Source of the DNA: Saccoglossus kowalevskii
Taxonomy: Eukaryota; Hemichordata; Enteropneusta; Harrimaniidae
Assembly: GCF_000003605.2 (NCBI RefSeq)
Contig: NW_003150764.1
Coordinates: forward strand, 18,321-29,368
Direction: 5' to 3'
DNA: 11,048 nt
How positions within the stretch are numbered: the stretch's first letter is position 1; each line of letters opens with the position of its first letter. The notes beneath the pieces were generated by a model. The model ran no database searches, was not told the DNA's origin, and saw only the letters and a program-made list of their open reading frames with translations. A program made the translations under genes and the position numbers. Below, piece after piece: positions 1-7,522 of this stretch.

Positions 1-722
1 TAATAAACATCAAATTTACTGAACACTCAATTATATGAACATCTTTTCAATACAATGAAACGAAGCAGTGTATCATTTTTTTTGGAGGGGTTGGGGGGTG
101 GGGTGATTTATAGGAGTTTCTGATATTGGCGATTCAAATAAAAATCAGAATTAAAACGAGTGCTGGAACATGCAAACAAATAACTGTATGATGAAATTGT
201 GATAAAATTCTGATACAATCATTAAAAAAATACCCTTCCTCTCTCTATATTTTATTTACATGTTTAACAATTGTCCTCGACTTGCACAAACTTGTTAAAG
301 CAGTTTTCAATGTTTTAAATCTTCTGTTTGGTCAATTTTAATAAATAATGCCACATTCTGAATTGAAGTTGATCAGATCTATATGCAACTTTCAAAATAA
401 AAAAAAATAATTACAAAAACATAAAGAAAATTAAAAAATTATGCTTGATAAACCAAAACATTAAGTCTTATTTAAATCAGATTGGTGGGAGCCTTAACAG
501 TTTATAATCTGCTTTATTTGTTAAAAAAATACAAGCTCTTATAAAATTTATAATTACTATATAAGTTATTGTGAGACTTGCGCTTACATACTCGAGCCAG
601 ATTGAAACATTTTAAATTCAAAATTTGAGTGTCCATTACATTGTCCCTCAAGCTTATTTAAATATAGACGTTAATTATAATGTTGCTGATTGTAAAAATA
701 ACTGACCTCTGACCAGCTTTAC
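1..722. other. AT-rich non-coding stretch, no gene seen
   Basis: No open frame of useful length is seen on either strand. The sequence is strongly AT-rich with repeated poly-A and poly-T runs and few CpG dinucleotides. It reads like intergenic or intronic animal DNA. The only local structure noticed is the G-rich tract listed separately. Confidence 0.6.
84..103 (+). repeat. G-rich tract, possible quadruplex former
   Basis: Three runs of four to six G (87-90, 93-98, 100-103) and a leading GG (84-85) lie within 20 bases, just after a poly-T run. Only three runs reach three or more G, so a canonical four-run quadruplex is not present; a two-layer or bulged form is possible. Similar G-rich tracts occur near 10695 and 11019. 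Confidence 0.35.
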
Positions 723-861
723 AATCAGTTTTTACCTGGTAGTATTCATTGCGAGTGCATGGTTTTGTCAATACTTACTCTAAACTGACTACCAATCACT
801 TTCTACCTGGTTGTGTTAACTGTTAACCAATTTAATAAACAGTTTTACCTAGTAGTATTCA
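723..861 (+). repeat. Diverged three-copy direct repeat (about 26 bp each)
   Basis: Three related segments lie at 723-748, 794-819 and about 837-861, each built around TTTACCTGGTAGTATTCA or a close variant. By eye, copies 1 and 2 differ at 5 of 26 positions. Copy 3 matches copy 1 closely apart from one missing T and one substitution in the core. The spacing is uneven (about 71 then 45 bases), so this is an irregular cluster and not a clean satellite. A weaker relative may lie near 1135-1158. No function can be assigned. Confidence 0.45.
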
Positions 862-1504
862 CATCAGTATATATGCTTAACTGCTGTAATTTTTTCTTTA
901 TTGGAACCTTTTCTGCAAGAATTGCAATTCTGTGTTGCACTGTCTGCACTTTAGTTCATATGAATAATAAAAGATTGTAAAAGATAACTATTCAATATGT
1001 GCATGTGATGAGCATAGTGGGTTTACTTAGCTCAGGTGTTGACTGTCCAACAATGATTTATGATACATCTCTCTGGATTTTCTACTACATTTGTATCTCT
1101 GCTATCTTAAACATTAACAGGTACAGTACATGGCATTTACCTACTTGGTTGTCATGACTACTATTTGAACCAAACATATGTTAATTCCATTCAAACAGGA
1201 TATCTTAAGTAAATGCATATAAATTGATTATATCGTTTATGTTCTTGGCTGTTACAAGTTGTTTATTCAAAATTGACTGTTTTGTATACAATACAAACTT
1301 CTACATCTGAAAATTATTCTCATTTTTGGTATTTGAGAAGTGAAAAGTGAAATTGCTTGAATACTTAGTGCATACTTTCTCACCAGTCTGTCTGCATATT
1401 CTTCATCTCCATAGCATACATGCATATTTTCTTTTGTTGCAAATTGTGATCAAAAATATTTGTGGTGGAAAAATAAATAGAGTTGGAGGTTTACTGATGA
1501 ATAC
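862..1504. other. AT-rich non-coding stretch, no gene seen
   Basis: No convincing coding sequence or RNA gene is seen. Short open frames overlap on both strands around 1347-1765, but their translations are low-complexity, rich in Leu, Ile, His and Phe, and show no domain. A few AATAAA hexamers occur but are expected by chance at this base composition. Confidence 0.5.
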
Positions 1505-1620
1505 CAACCAAGTCATGAAGTGTAATTTGGGGTTTTTCAAGTCATGGAGTTTTAGGTCATGCAATATGGTAATTAAATATACCTGGATCATTGTCCATGA
1601 TGCATTCTGGTAACTTCTGA
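1505..1620 (+). repeat. Possible degenerate dispersed repeat with GTCATG motifs
   Basis: GTCATG occurs three times in 50 bases (1512-1517, 1541-1546, 1556-1561), separated by T- and A-rich spacers. It is followed by related words such as GGATCATTGTCCATGATG. Dispersed animal repeats with recurring GTCATGGAATTT-like units exist, and this looks like a decayed copy, but the resemblance is from memory. The boundaries are guesses. Accidental clustering of a six-base word is the alternative. Confidence 0.3.
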
Positions 1621-3559
1621 AAAAAATACTTTGTTCTGGATTAAAAAAGCACAAAAGTTGATGACTTTTGTTGAAATCAATAATTATGGATTTTAATAAA
1701 TTTGTTGCCACTGTTTCATAGATCATGTGACTGTGAATAACCTTAAAATAGCAGTAGCTTATCACACATTGAATGGCCCAATTATATATAAAAAAATGAT
1801 TTTAAAAAATGTCCTAAATGGAAAATTAATTTGAACAAGCCCTGTATGAATTATTTTGTGTAACTTAATAAATGGTGACAGTAACATAATTAAAATGTGT
1901 TCATGTTAGATATATTGGACCTGTATAGAATAATTGCATTGGTGATTCATAAATGTAGGCCATTAATTACAAACCATTAATTGATTTTATATGCAAAAAA
2001 AAAACTATTGTCTTTTTAGCTAAAGTTTGTAAAACTATCATCCAGTGCATTATAATTTTGGTTTAAAAATAATAGTTTCCATAACAACAGTATTTGATCA
2101 AAGTTTATTTGATAATATGACTGTGGGAAAAAAGAAATGTTGAATTCCTATTTGGCATTTTGTAGCTGTTTAGGGAAGCACTAAGCATGCATGTATAAAT
2201 ATGTACATAGCTGAACTATGCAGTTCTTAGCAACAAGTCAATGATGTCAGGCTATCAACTCCCAGTGAATACAAAGGCAGCAAAGCATAGAAACAAACCG
2301 TTTTGTTCAAAATAAGCAATAAAATGAGGTTGTTTCGACGGATAGTGTGTACTTATGTACAGGAGAGACAGACCAATAATAATTTACATAGAATGCTGTT
2401 TGAACGTATTGTTGAATTATACACCACCCAGATGCTTTGATGTAGACTTGTGATGCATTGGGGCACAATAATTAAAAACTACACTTGCACATGAGTACAC
2501 ATGCGATATCCATCAATTACTTGTCAATAGACTAACTTTTTAACTATTGTTACTTTGAACACATTGTACTATTCTTGTTATGTAACAAACAAATCATTGC
2601 TTGTGACAGCTATGAAGATACTAGACAAAAAGTCACATCAAACTGTTCAACGTAATGTGTGACGGATAAGATGTAAATTTATGATGGTTCTAACCCAAAC
2701 CTGTTATTTCACTGCTTATCTTGATAAAACAAATATTGGAGTAGTTGCACATTGGAATTTAGTACCTTAATTTTGCCCTCATTTTGTAATATTTCTGTCA
2801 TTATTCAGTATTTTGAAATACGGTTTCCTGAAAACAAACTGTTTCTGCTGTAAGTTCATAGCTGTATTTAGTCCCATTACAAACTGAAACTACAACATGG
2901 TCTATTGGGACCCAAATTGAGTCACATTATTAATAAATTCATGTTACAATGATATAGTCAAATATGGTTGTATCAAAAGCATAACATAAGCATTTTGATT
3001 TGCAATGTGATGCGATCAAAATCTGACTGGTTGTAGTATCTCCATAGTAACTACTCCAGTATAGGTACACTGCTTTTAATGAGTATTTTAATAGATATTT
3101 TAATGCATTTGCATATCAGGTAACTGCTTTACATAAATTTTCTTGCTTGTTTAGTTGTTTACCACAAATATATCAGAAAATGCATATCTTTGACACCTGG
3201 TAATACTCAAATCTGTTCACATTAAATCCTACTTATATACCCCTTTAAGTTGTAACTGGTTTGGTTGGTAGTCATGCCGACCACATTTTGTCATTGCCAG
3301 CTAAAACTGAAGTTTTATTGAAAATAAGTTACCGACAGTATTTGTTTGGTGCTATAAACATAGTATGTTCATTAAGTTAATAATGTGCAATGGTGTTTAC
3401 ATTTGTCTACCAACAGTTTCCTAGGTAGACAGTCTTAAGATGTTTAAAACATGTTCATTTGATTGCCAAACCAATCATAAAGCAACACTTGATAATGTTT
3501 CCTAAGTTGTACAATTTTAACAGGTTTTCATGGTAAAAGAATGTGAACCAAATAAAGCG
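1621..3559. other. AT-rich non-coding stretch, no gene seen
   Basis: About 1.9 kb without a usable open frame on either strand. The sequence is CpG-poor and AT-rich with many short A and T runs. A small perfect hairpin (TGTCTACC at 3404-3411 with GGTAGACA at 3424-3431) and a short duplicated word (CCATTAATT near 1960-1980) were noticed, but both are within chance for this length. Nothing else is recognised. Confidence 0.55.
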
Positions 3560-3586
3560 CCCCCCCCCCCCACAAAAAAAAAAAAA
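3560..3586 (+). repeat. Homopolymer tract: 12 C then 13 A
   Basis: A run of 12 C (3560-3571) is followed after ACA-type spacing by a run of 13 A (3574-3586). It lies a few bases outside the left direct repeat of the neighbouring foldback element. Such tracts are slippage-prone and are frequent sites of sequencing and assembly error, so the exact length should be treated with caution. Confidence 0.7.
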
Positions 3587-3594
3587 TGCACTCT

Positions 3595-3609
3595 CCTCAA
3601 ATACACATG
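3595..3609 (+). repeat. Left flanking direct repeat (probable target-site duplication)
   Basis: CCTCAAATACACATG lies directly outside the left inverted repeat. The same word without one CA dinucleotide (CCTCAAATACATG) lies directly outside the right end at 5863-5875. The first 11 bases are identical. Placement just where the inverted-repeat homology stops supports a target-site duplication. The length of 13-15 bp is long for a cut-and-paste transposon. Confidence 0.65.
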
Positions 3610-3632
3610 TATGTATGGGGGTCTAAAAACTA

Positions 3633-3709
3633 ACTCTGCGACGCGATTGTGCGACTCGCCGAATGTTGATCATTGCACTCTGCGACAGGATCGCAGTGTC
3701 ACTCTGCGA
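3633..3709 (+). repeat. Subterminal ACTCTGCGA repeats, left end
   Basis: ACTCTGCGA occurs three times at 3633-3641, 3677-3685 and 3701-3709. Between the second and third copies is the short palindrome TGCGACAGGATCGCA (3681-3695). Arrays of short subterminal repeats are commonly transposase-binding sites in DNA transposons; that role is inferred here. The array is conserved in the other arm. Confidence 0.7.
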
Positions 3710-4044
3710 AGAGCACGATTTCTATAGGTTCGTTGGTCGAACAGCGCGAACCCCAATGGTCGATGTTCACCGCATGCCTTATAAAAAATTAAGTTTTAAA
3801 TGGTAAAAAAGGTACGGTAAAAAAAAGTGTGTAAACACTATGTTCCGGCGACATGCCACACTGTTCGGTGATCGGCAAGCACATGGAAGACAAATTGTGG
3901 GACCAAACAAATGACACATGGTTTACGGTGATTAGACACATCACACCGCTGGCTAGAAAAGTGTAACGTGCATGTTGGTGTTGACTGGCTATTTACGGTG
4001 TAACGTTTTCGCCATCGTGGAGTTGTAAGGTTTCGTCCCGACGA

Positions 4045-4062
4045 CTATGCTCATTAGCATAG
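4045..4062. repeat. Small hairpin conserved in both arms (left copy)
   Basis: CTATGC (4045-4050) and GCATAG (4057-4062) form a perfect 6-bp stem around a 6-base loop. The matching hairpin lies in the right arm at 5403-5420, with the stem unchanged and loop bases substituted. It is short, so structural conservation is suggestive only. Confidence 0.45.
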
Positions 4063-4078
4063 GCGGCAGCGAAGTACA

Positions 4079-4782
4079 ACGAATGTTGTACGTCTGCTTT
4101 GACTTTGTTGAGTGCATGAAGGAAAATAATTTGCATGCAGTGAAACTTGTGGTCTACAATCGATTAGCTGGTATTTTAACCAGAAATGAAATACTTTGTA
4201 ACAGTTGTGAAAAGTAAACAAAAACGGCGTTGGTTTGTGGTATGAATGTAATTATTTTTGTATCATAATTTTCGAAGTCAGTATTACTGAAAATTATGGT
4301 TTATTTTTTTAAATGAACGCCAAATTTTGGTGGTCCATATTGATCTTAATGTAGGGGGAAGAGAAATTTTCTTTTTTTTCTTTCTTGATTTTTCAATAAT
4401 TGATAAAACGGTTACTTTGTACCTTGATTCATCATCCCAGCTTTTCGAAATTTCGGAAAGATCAGTGCTCAAACGCTAACACTACTACCGTTTCGTTAAT
4501 TTTTGCATAATGTTTATAACATGTATATGTATACTACCGGTAATATTCTGTTGTTGACGATTCTGATAGAACGGGTGACAAGCTTCCTGTCGCAAACAAT
4601 GCATATTTATCTAAAGTCCATTGTCAGCATTATTATCAGTCAAGACTTCGTCTGAGAAATCGTTTTATTTTCTAAGTCTATATTCTATTTTAATAACACC
4701 ATCTTACTAACGCAATGACGATGAAAAGAAAGAAAGCAAAGACGCCAATGACAGACGAGGCAAAGAAAAATCTGCAACTCGG
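4079..4782. other. Interior of foldback element, left part, no gene seen
   Basis: About 700 bases with no recognisable coding sequence. A 28-residue lysine-rich frame starts at 4715 and stops at 4801; it has in-frame stops just upstream and no domain, so it is not called a gene. A pyrimidine-rich stretch lies near 4364-4395. Similarity to the reverse complement of the right interior could not be followed here. Confidence 0.5.
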
Positions 4783-4946
4783 GGTCATATTTACTAATTA
4801 GACTTGCCTGCAGCCTGTTGTGATTCCGATGAACAATTACAGGACTTTCGCGTTCACCCCTCGTTTACGCAATTTATATTTATTTTTCAAGAATTTTTCA
4901 TTGGAATCACAACAGATTACAAGCACGTCTAGCTCATATTATGACC
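4783..4946. repeat. Central imperfect palindrome, about 55-bp arms
   Basis: The left arm (4783-4837) and right arm (4893-4946) are reverse complements with scattered mismatches. The core is a perfect 13-bp match (CTGTTGTGATTCC at 4815-4827 with its complement at 4903-4915). It extends inwards through ATGAA and AAT and outwards through TAGAC and GGTCATA. The loop is about 55 bases. It is separate from the terminal inverted repeats and not centred on the element midpoint. It may be a nested small inverted-repeat element or the fold centre of the ancestral element. RNA read from it could form a long hairpin. Confidence 0.75.
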
Positions 4947-5369
4947 AACCTCGCGAGTGGTTCGAAAGGGACGATTAGGCTGAAATATTCGCATCAACGC
5001 GAAAGAGTTTCAACTACTTAACCGATGATGACACCGATACGTGAGACCGGAGAAGTGAGTACAGGAAATCTGTTGCTCGTCGATATCGGCCAAATAAACA
5101 AAGCCATTGTTTCCGTTTATGCAGAGAGCGTGCACCCATGTAATTTTCCGTTGACACTGCCGTTTTAGTTTTCTATCTTCAGCAGTAGTTTCAATCCATT
5201 CACACAGCTTTACGTTTTTCTCTCTTAATATTCTTAATAAAACGATATTGATTGCTTAGAAATAGTTTGACCCGCAACACGCTTTATTTGGGAATTCAAA
5301 GTGATGAATATAGTCATAACAAATTATACTTGCTAATGAAAAAAAAAAAACGTAACATCGTGTGAAACG
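4947..5369. other. Interior of foldback element, right part, no gene seen
   Basis: About 420 bases with many CpG dinucleotides but no useful open frame and no recognised RNA. A 12-base poly-A run near 5339-5350 marks the approach to the inner edge of the right inverted repeat. Confidence 0.5.
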
Positions 5370-5402
5370 TACTTCACGCTCTACTCGCTATAAAGCTGCC
5401 GT

Positions 5403-5420
5403 CTATGCTAATGTGCATAG
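5403..5420. repeat. Small hairpin conserved in both arms (right copy)
   Basis: CTATGC (5403-5408) and GCATAG (5415-5420) repeat the 6-bp stem seen at 4045-4062, with a 6-base loop that differs from the left copy. Confidence 0.45.
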
Positions 5421-5443
5421 TTGTGGACGAAGCCTCACAACTT

Positions 5444-5453
5444 CAAGATGGCG
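5444..5453 (+). promoter_or_regulatory. YY1-like word CAAGATGGCG in right arm
   Basis: CAAGATGGCG matches the animal YY1 binding consensus (AAGATGGCG), a site used in the promoters of several mobile elements and housekeeping genes. It lies in the inner block of the right inverted repeat. The left arm reads CGCCATCGTGG on its plus strand at the matching place, so the site is intact on one side only. A ten-base match can be chance; no transcript evidence is available. Confidence 0.25.
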
Positions 5454-5763
5454 TTAATGTTACCAGCTCCCTGATGTTACACCGTAAATACGGCAGCCAA
5501 CACCAACGTGCATGTGTTTTGTAACCCCTTTCATCCCCTCCGGGGGATGTTATATATGTTAATAAATCAATGTTAAATACTTGCTGATTACCGAACCGTG
5601 CGGCATGTCGTCGGTAAATACTTGTTTACCGTAGTTCGGGGGTAGTCGGCGAAATAACCATTTAAAACTGAACATTTCTATAAGGCATGCTGTGTACCCT
5701 TACATCGATCGACCATTGAGATTCGCGCTTTTCGACCAACCAACCAATGGGAATCATGCTCTT

Positions 5764-5839
5764 AGCAGAGTGACACTGCGATCCTGTCGCAGAGTGCAAT
5801 AATCGACATTCGGCGAGTCGCACAATCGCATTGCAGAGT
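5764..5839 (-). repeat. Subterminal ACTCTGCGA repeats, right end
   Basis: On the minus strand the three ACTCTGCGA-type words of the left end recur in the same order. The central copy is intact (5787-5795). The outer copy reads ACTCTGCAA (5831-5839) and the inner copy reads ACTCTGCTA, each with one change. The TGCGA/TCGCA palindrome is intact. Confidence 0.65.
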
Positions 5840-5862
5840 TAGTTTTTAGACCCCTATACATA

Positions 5863-5875
5863 CCTCAAATACATG
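5863..5875 (+). repeat. Right flanking direct repeat (probable target-site duplication)
   Basis: CCTCAAATACATG begins one base after the last base of inverted-repeat homology. It matches 3595-3609 in the same orientation, apart from one missing CA. Similarity runs on through GTAT because the left arm and the right flank both continue in TAT-rich sequence, so the true edge is uncertain by a few bases. Confidence 0.65.
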
Positions 5876-6038
5876 TATACAGATTTAGTATTTCTAATCA
5901 TGCCAACTGTAATGAAGGAAAGTGATTAATTGATTTGACGTTATAAATATAAAAAGTTGACTACTTATAATTTCCATTAATAGAAAAGAAAGAAGTTGAA
6001 CAGATGGACATGCATTCAGAGGCAGAGAAGAAGGTGAT
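5876..6038. other. Short host spacer between two insertions
   Basis: About 160 bases of AT-rich, CpG-poor sequence separate the foldback element from the TTAA-bounded element. It resembles the DNA before 3595 and after 7715 more than either insertion. No gene is seen. Confidence 0.5.
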
Positions 6039-6042
6039 TTAA
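6039..6042. repeat. TTAA target-site duplication, left
   Basis: TTAA sits directly outside the inverted end AGTGCCTGTG and is matched by TTAA at 7711-7714. The word lies inside TTTAAA on both sides, so a six-base duplication cannot be excluded. Confidence 0.65.
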
Positions 6043-6059
6043 AGTGCCTGTGCAATGCC
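6043..6059 (+). repeat. Left terminal inverted repeat of TTAA element
   Basis: The first ten bases, AGTGCCTGTG, match the right end perfectly, and 15 of the first 17 bases match when mismatches are allowed. Confidence 0.7.
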
Positions 6060-7090
6060 CACCCTCACGTTTCCCATTTTAGATCTGTGTCCCACTGAAA
6101 TGGGCTGTTATTGACTTTTTTGCTGAAAATGATTACTCGTATCCAAGTAAATTTGGGATATTTCTCGTATTGTAGCCACGCCCACCTATCGTGAAACGGT
6201 CGACTGTTTCCGGATTTCCGACTCTCGCCGAAAGTGCGCCACCAAATGAAAAAATGTGAGAGGAGGTCATACCCCTGAGCCGTAATAACACTAGTCATTC
6301 AGTATACTTATAAACGATATACATTTTTCGGTCGGCGTTTTTTCTTTTTTTTTTGTCTATTTTATTTTTTTGTTGGAAAAACGATCCTCGTCCATGGAAA
6401 AAACTAGGTTTAAAGTGAAACGCCGACAACGTAAACCTGGCGCAACACTTTTGAAAGAAATATATTCCGGACCAGCCCATGATCACCAAGACGGATTTCA
6501 GAAAAAAGAGAGAGAGAAAGACGTCCGGCAAGTGTTTCAAATGAGTTGACTTTTTTTGCGATCCTGATTATCGTTTTATAGAGACCATTTAGTCCCTGTT
6601 AAGTAAAATGTATCAATAATTTTGACAGTGACACGAAAACAAAGCGTTGGACAAACAGGAAATTACACAGCCCTCACACGTACACTGCTAATTGTTTTCA
6701 TTTTCGAATTTCTGAATTGTTTGGTGGTTGGTGTTGAATGTCGAATTCACACCTCTGTTCTTTTTTTACCTCCATGCTTGCAGCTTGATCTGCGTAATAA
6801 TTTATGAAATAAGAATTCGGGCTTGGTCAATGTGTTTCCACCAAATAAAATTTTAATACGATGTTATAATTATGACAATCACACTCACGCTAACTCAAAT
6901 CCACTCTGAATTTATCTGTATGTGTGTCGATCTCGATTATTTTTGTTATCCAATTAAACGCCGCTTTTAACGCACTTGCCTTCGCCGTGACTGGACGCGT
7001 TCACCTATTTCAACAAAATGTTAATTTATTTCTATGTGGCTGTCATTTATTTAGTAACTGTGATTTGTCGTGTTTTTAATTATTTTATAG
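6060..7090. other. Interior of TTAA element, left 1 kb, no gene seen
   Basis: Two minus-strand frames (6065-6298 and 6295-6540) abut in different registers. Their translations carry low-complexity lysine or phenylalanine runs and no recognisable transposase motif such as a catalytic acidic triad or a THAP zinc finger. They could be eroded coding sequence or chance. The region ends in a pyrimidine-rich stretch and TTTTATAG at 7083-7090, which resembles a 3' splice site. Confidence 0.4.
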
Positions 7091-7106
7091 TGATCACTAC
7101 AGTCTA

Positions 7107-7394
7107 ATGTTTAGAATGTCAAAACATGTTCTCTTTTATTTTAATTTTGAAAGTTTTACTCAGACGATCGATGAAATAAAACAGTGTAGTGATGTGCCTA
7201 GTAACCTGCTAAATAACGAGATAATTCCGACGTCAAATTCTATTTTGTCCAGCGACAGTGTACAAACGTGTGCCGATGTCGGTGACGACCACAGTGACCA
7301 GCTACACCAGAACGGACATATTTCGCATCTAACTCAACCCCATGCAACAAAAATTGATACTATGTGTTCATTGTGGTCCATTCTTCCTCGATGA
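7107..7394 (+). CDS. Possible leftover terminal exon, 95 codons, unknown product
   Basis: This is the longest plausible plus-strand frame inside the TTAA element. The frame is also open back to an acceptor-like TTTTATAG ending at 7090, so an exon could start at 7091 upstream of the ATG. After an aromatic start the translation becomes mixed and protein-like: acidic, Ser-, Asn- and Gln-rich, with segments such as SFTQTIDEIKQCSDVPSN and GDDHSDQLHQNGH and a C-terminal CSLWSILPR. An AATAAA hexamer lies about 170 bases past the stop. No domain, signal peptide or membrane segment is recognised. It may be the last exon of a transposase, a captured host exon, or a chance frame. Composition favours real or formerly real coding only weakly. 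Confidence 0.22.
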   Translation: MFRMSKHVLFYFNFESFTQTIDEIKQCSDVPSNLLNNEIIPTSNSILSSDSVQTCADVGDDHSDQLHQNGHISHLTQPHATKIDTMCSLWSILPR

Positions 7395-7489
7395 ACAAGT
7401 ACATAAGTGACAATATAGTCAAAGACGAGAAAACTGCACAAGAAATTTGCCTTATTTACATGTATTGGCAATGCAAGCTGCCATGCGAC

Positions 7490-7515
7490 TTCCCCTTCTG
7501 ACGTCACAAGGGGAA
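7490..7515. promoter_or_regulatory. Near-perfect 26-bp palindrome centred on a CRE (TGACGTCA)
   Basis: TTCCCCTT (7490-7497) and AAGGGGAA (7508-7515) are perfect complements, and between them lies TGACGTCA (7499-7506), itself a perfect palindrome. The only unpaired position is one C opposite C (7498 and 7507). TGACGTCA is the full cAMP-response element recognised by CREB/ATF bZIP dimers in animals. The symmetry may equally serve a transposase dimer or form a cruciform. Function is inferred only. Confidence 0.55.
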
Positions 7516-7522
7516 TTTCTGT

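Larger units (their letters stand above)
3610..4078 (+). repeat. Left long terminal inverted repeat
   Basis: This arm pairs with the reverse complement of 5370-5862. Homology comes in two blocks: an outer block (3610 to about 3880, against about 5580-5862) and an inner block (about 3966-4078, against 5370 to about 5514). Little similarity is seen between the blocks. The outer 150 bases are the best conserved. CCAAT at 3753-3757 and TATAAA at 3780-3785 lie about 25 bases apart, but the opposite arm reads TATAGA, so promoter use is only a possibility. The inner edge carries a perfect 7-bp hairpin (GTACAAC at 4074-4080 with GTTGTAC at 4085-4091). Confidence 0.85.
3610..5862. mobile_element. Foldback-type DNA element with long terminal inverted repeats, non-autonomous
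   Basis: The two ends are reverse complements of each other for several hundred bases. The outermost 150 bases are about 90 percent identical by eye, starting TATGTATGGGGGTC on the left and ending GACCCCTATACATA on the right. An 11-bp perfect direct repeat, extendable to 13-15 bp with one CA gap, flanks both ends. The total length is about 2.25 kb. The interior has no open frame that could encode a transposase, so it would be mobilised from elsewhere. Long inverted ends with a 9-11-bp duplication are typical of Mutator-like elements, and foldback elements also fit. The superfamily cannot be fixed without matching relatives. The element is visibly richer in CpG than the DNA on either side, consistent with a younger insertion. 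That it is an inverted-repeat element is near certain; its family is open. Confidence 0.85.
5370..5862 (-). repeat. Right long terminal inverted repeat
   Basis: Read on the minus strand, this arm follows the left arm from its tip inwards. It is about 25 bases longer than the left arm. Between its two homologous blocks (about 5515-5579) it has sequence not shared with the left, including a perfect GC-rich hairpin (CATCCCC at 5532-5538 with GGGGATG at 5543-5549). The subterminal repeats, the GGCATGC word (5684-5690, matching 3772-3778 on the left) and the small hairpin are shared. The unequal middle suggests that one arm gained or lost sequence after the arms became separate copies. Confidence 0.85.

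Noticed and set aside
1347-1765. Overlapping frames on both strands (88 and 120 codons)
   Set aside because: They mirror each other over an AT-rich repeat-like segment, and the translations lack any recognisable domain.
3404-3431. Perfect 8-bp hairpin TGTCTACC/GGTAGACA
   Set aside because: Stems of this size are expected by chance in 11 kb, and no context supports a function.
3530-3727. 65-codon plus-strand frame
   Set aside because: It is made by the poly-C/poly-A tract (Pro and Lys runs) and then runs into the non-coding tip of the foldback element.
4284-4472. 62-codon minus-strand frame in the foldback element
   Set aside because: Low-complexity Lys run from poly-T, no domain, no matching frame in the neighbourhood.
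4715-4801. 28-residue lysine-rich frame starting MTMKRKKAKTP
   Set aside because: Too short, with in-frame stops just upstream and no splice or domain support, although its basic start is reminiscent of a nuclear localisation signal.
4845-5005. 10-bp inverted match CTTTCGCGTT/AACGCGAAAG
   Set aside because: It crosses the central palindrome instead of nesting with it, and is short enough to be chance.
6065-6540. Two abutting minus-strand frames as a frameshifted transposase
   Set aside because: No catalytic or zinc-finger motif is visible and much of the second frame is encoded by poly-A-derived Lys codons; left as unexplained element interior.
6622-6807. 61-codon plus-strand frame with a hydrophobic segment
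   Set aside because: The hydrophobic stretch could mimic a membrane segment, but nothing else supports a gene and it sits inside a non-autonomous element.
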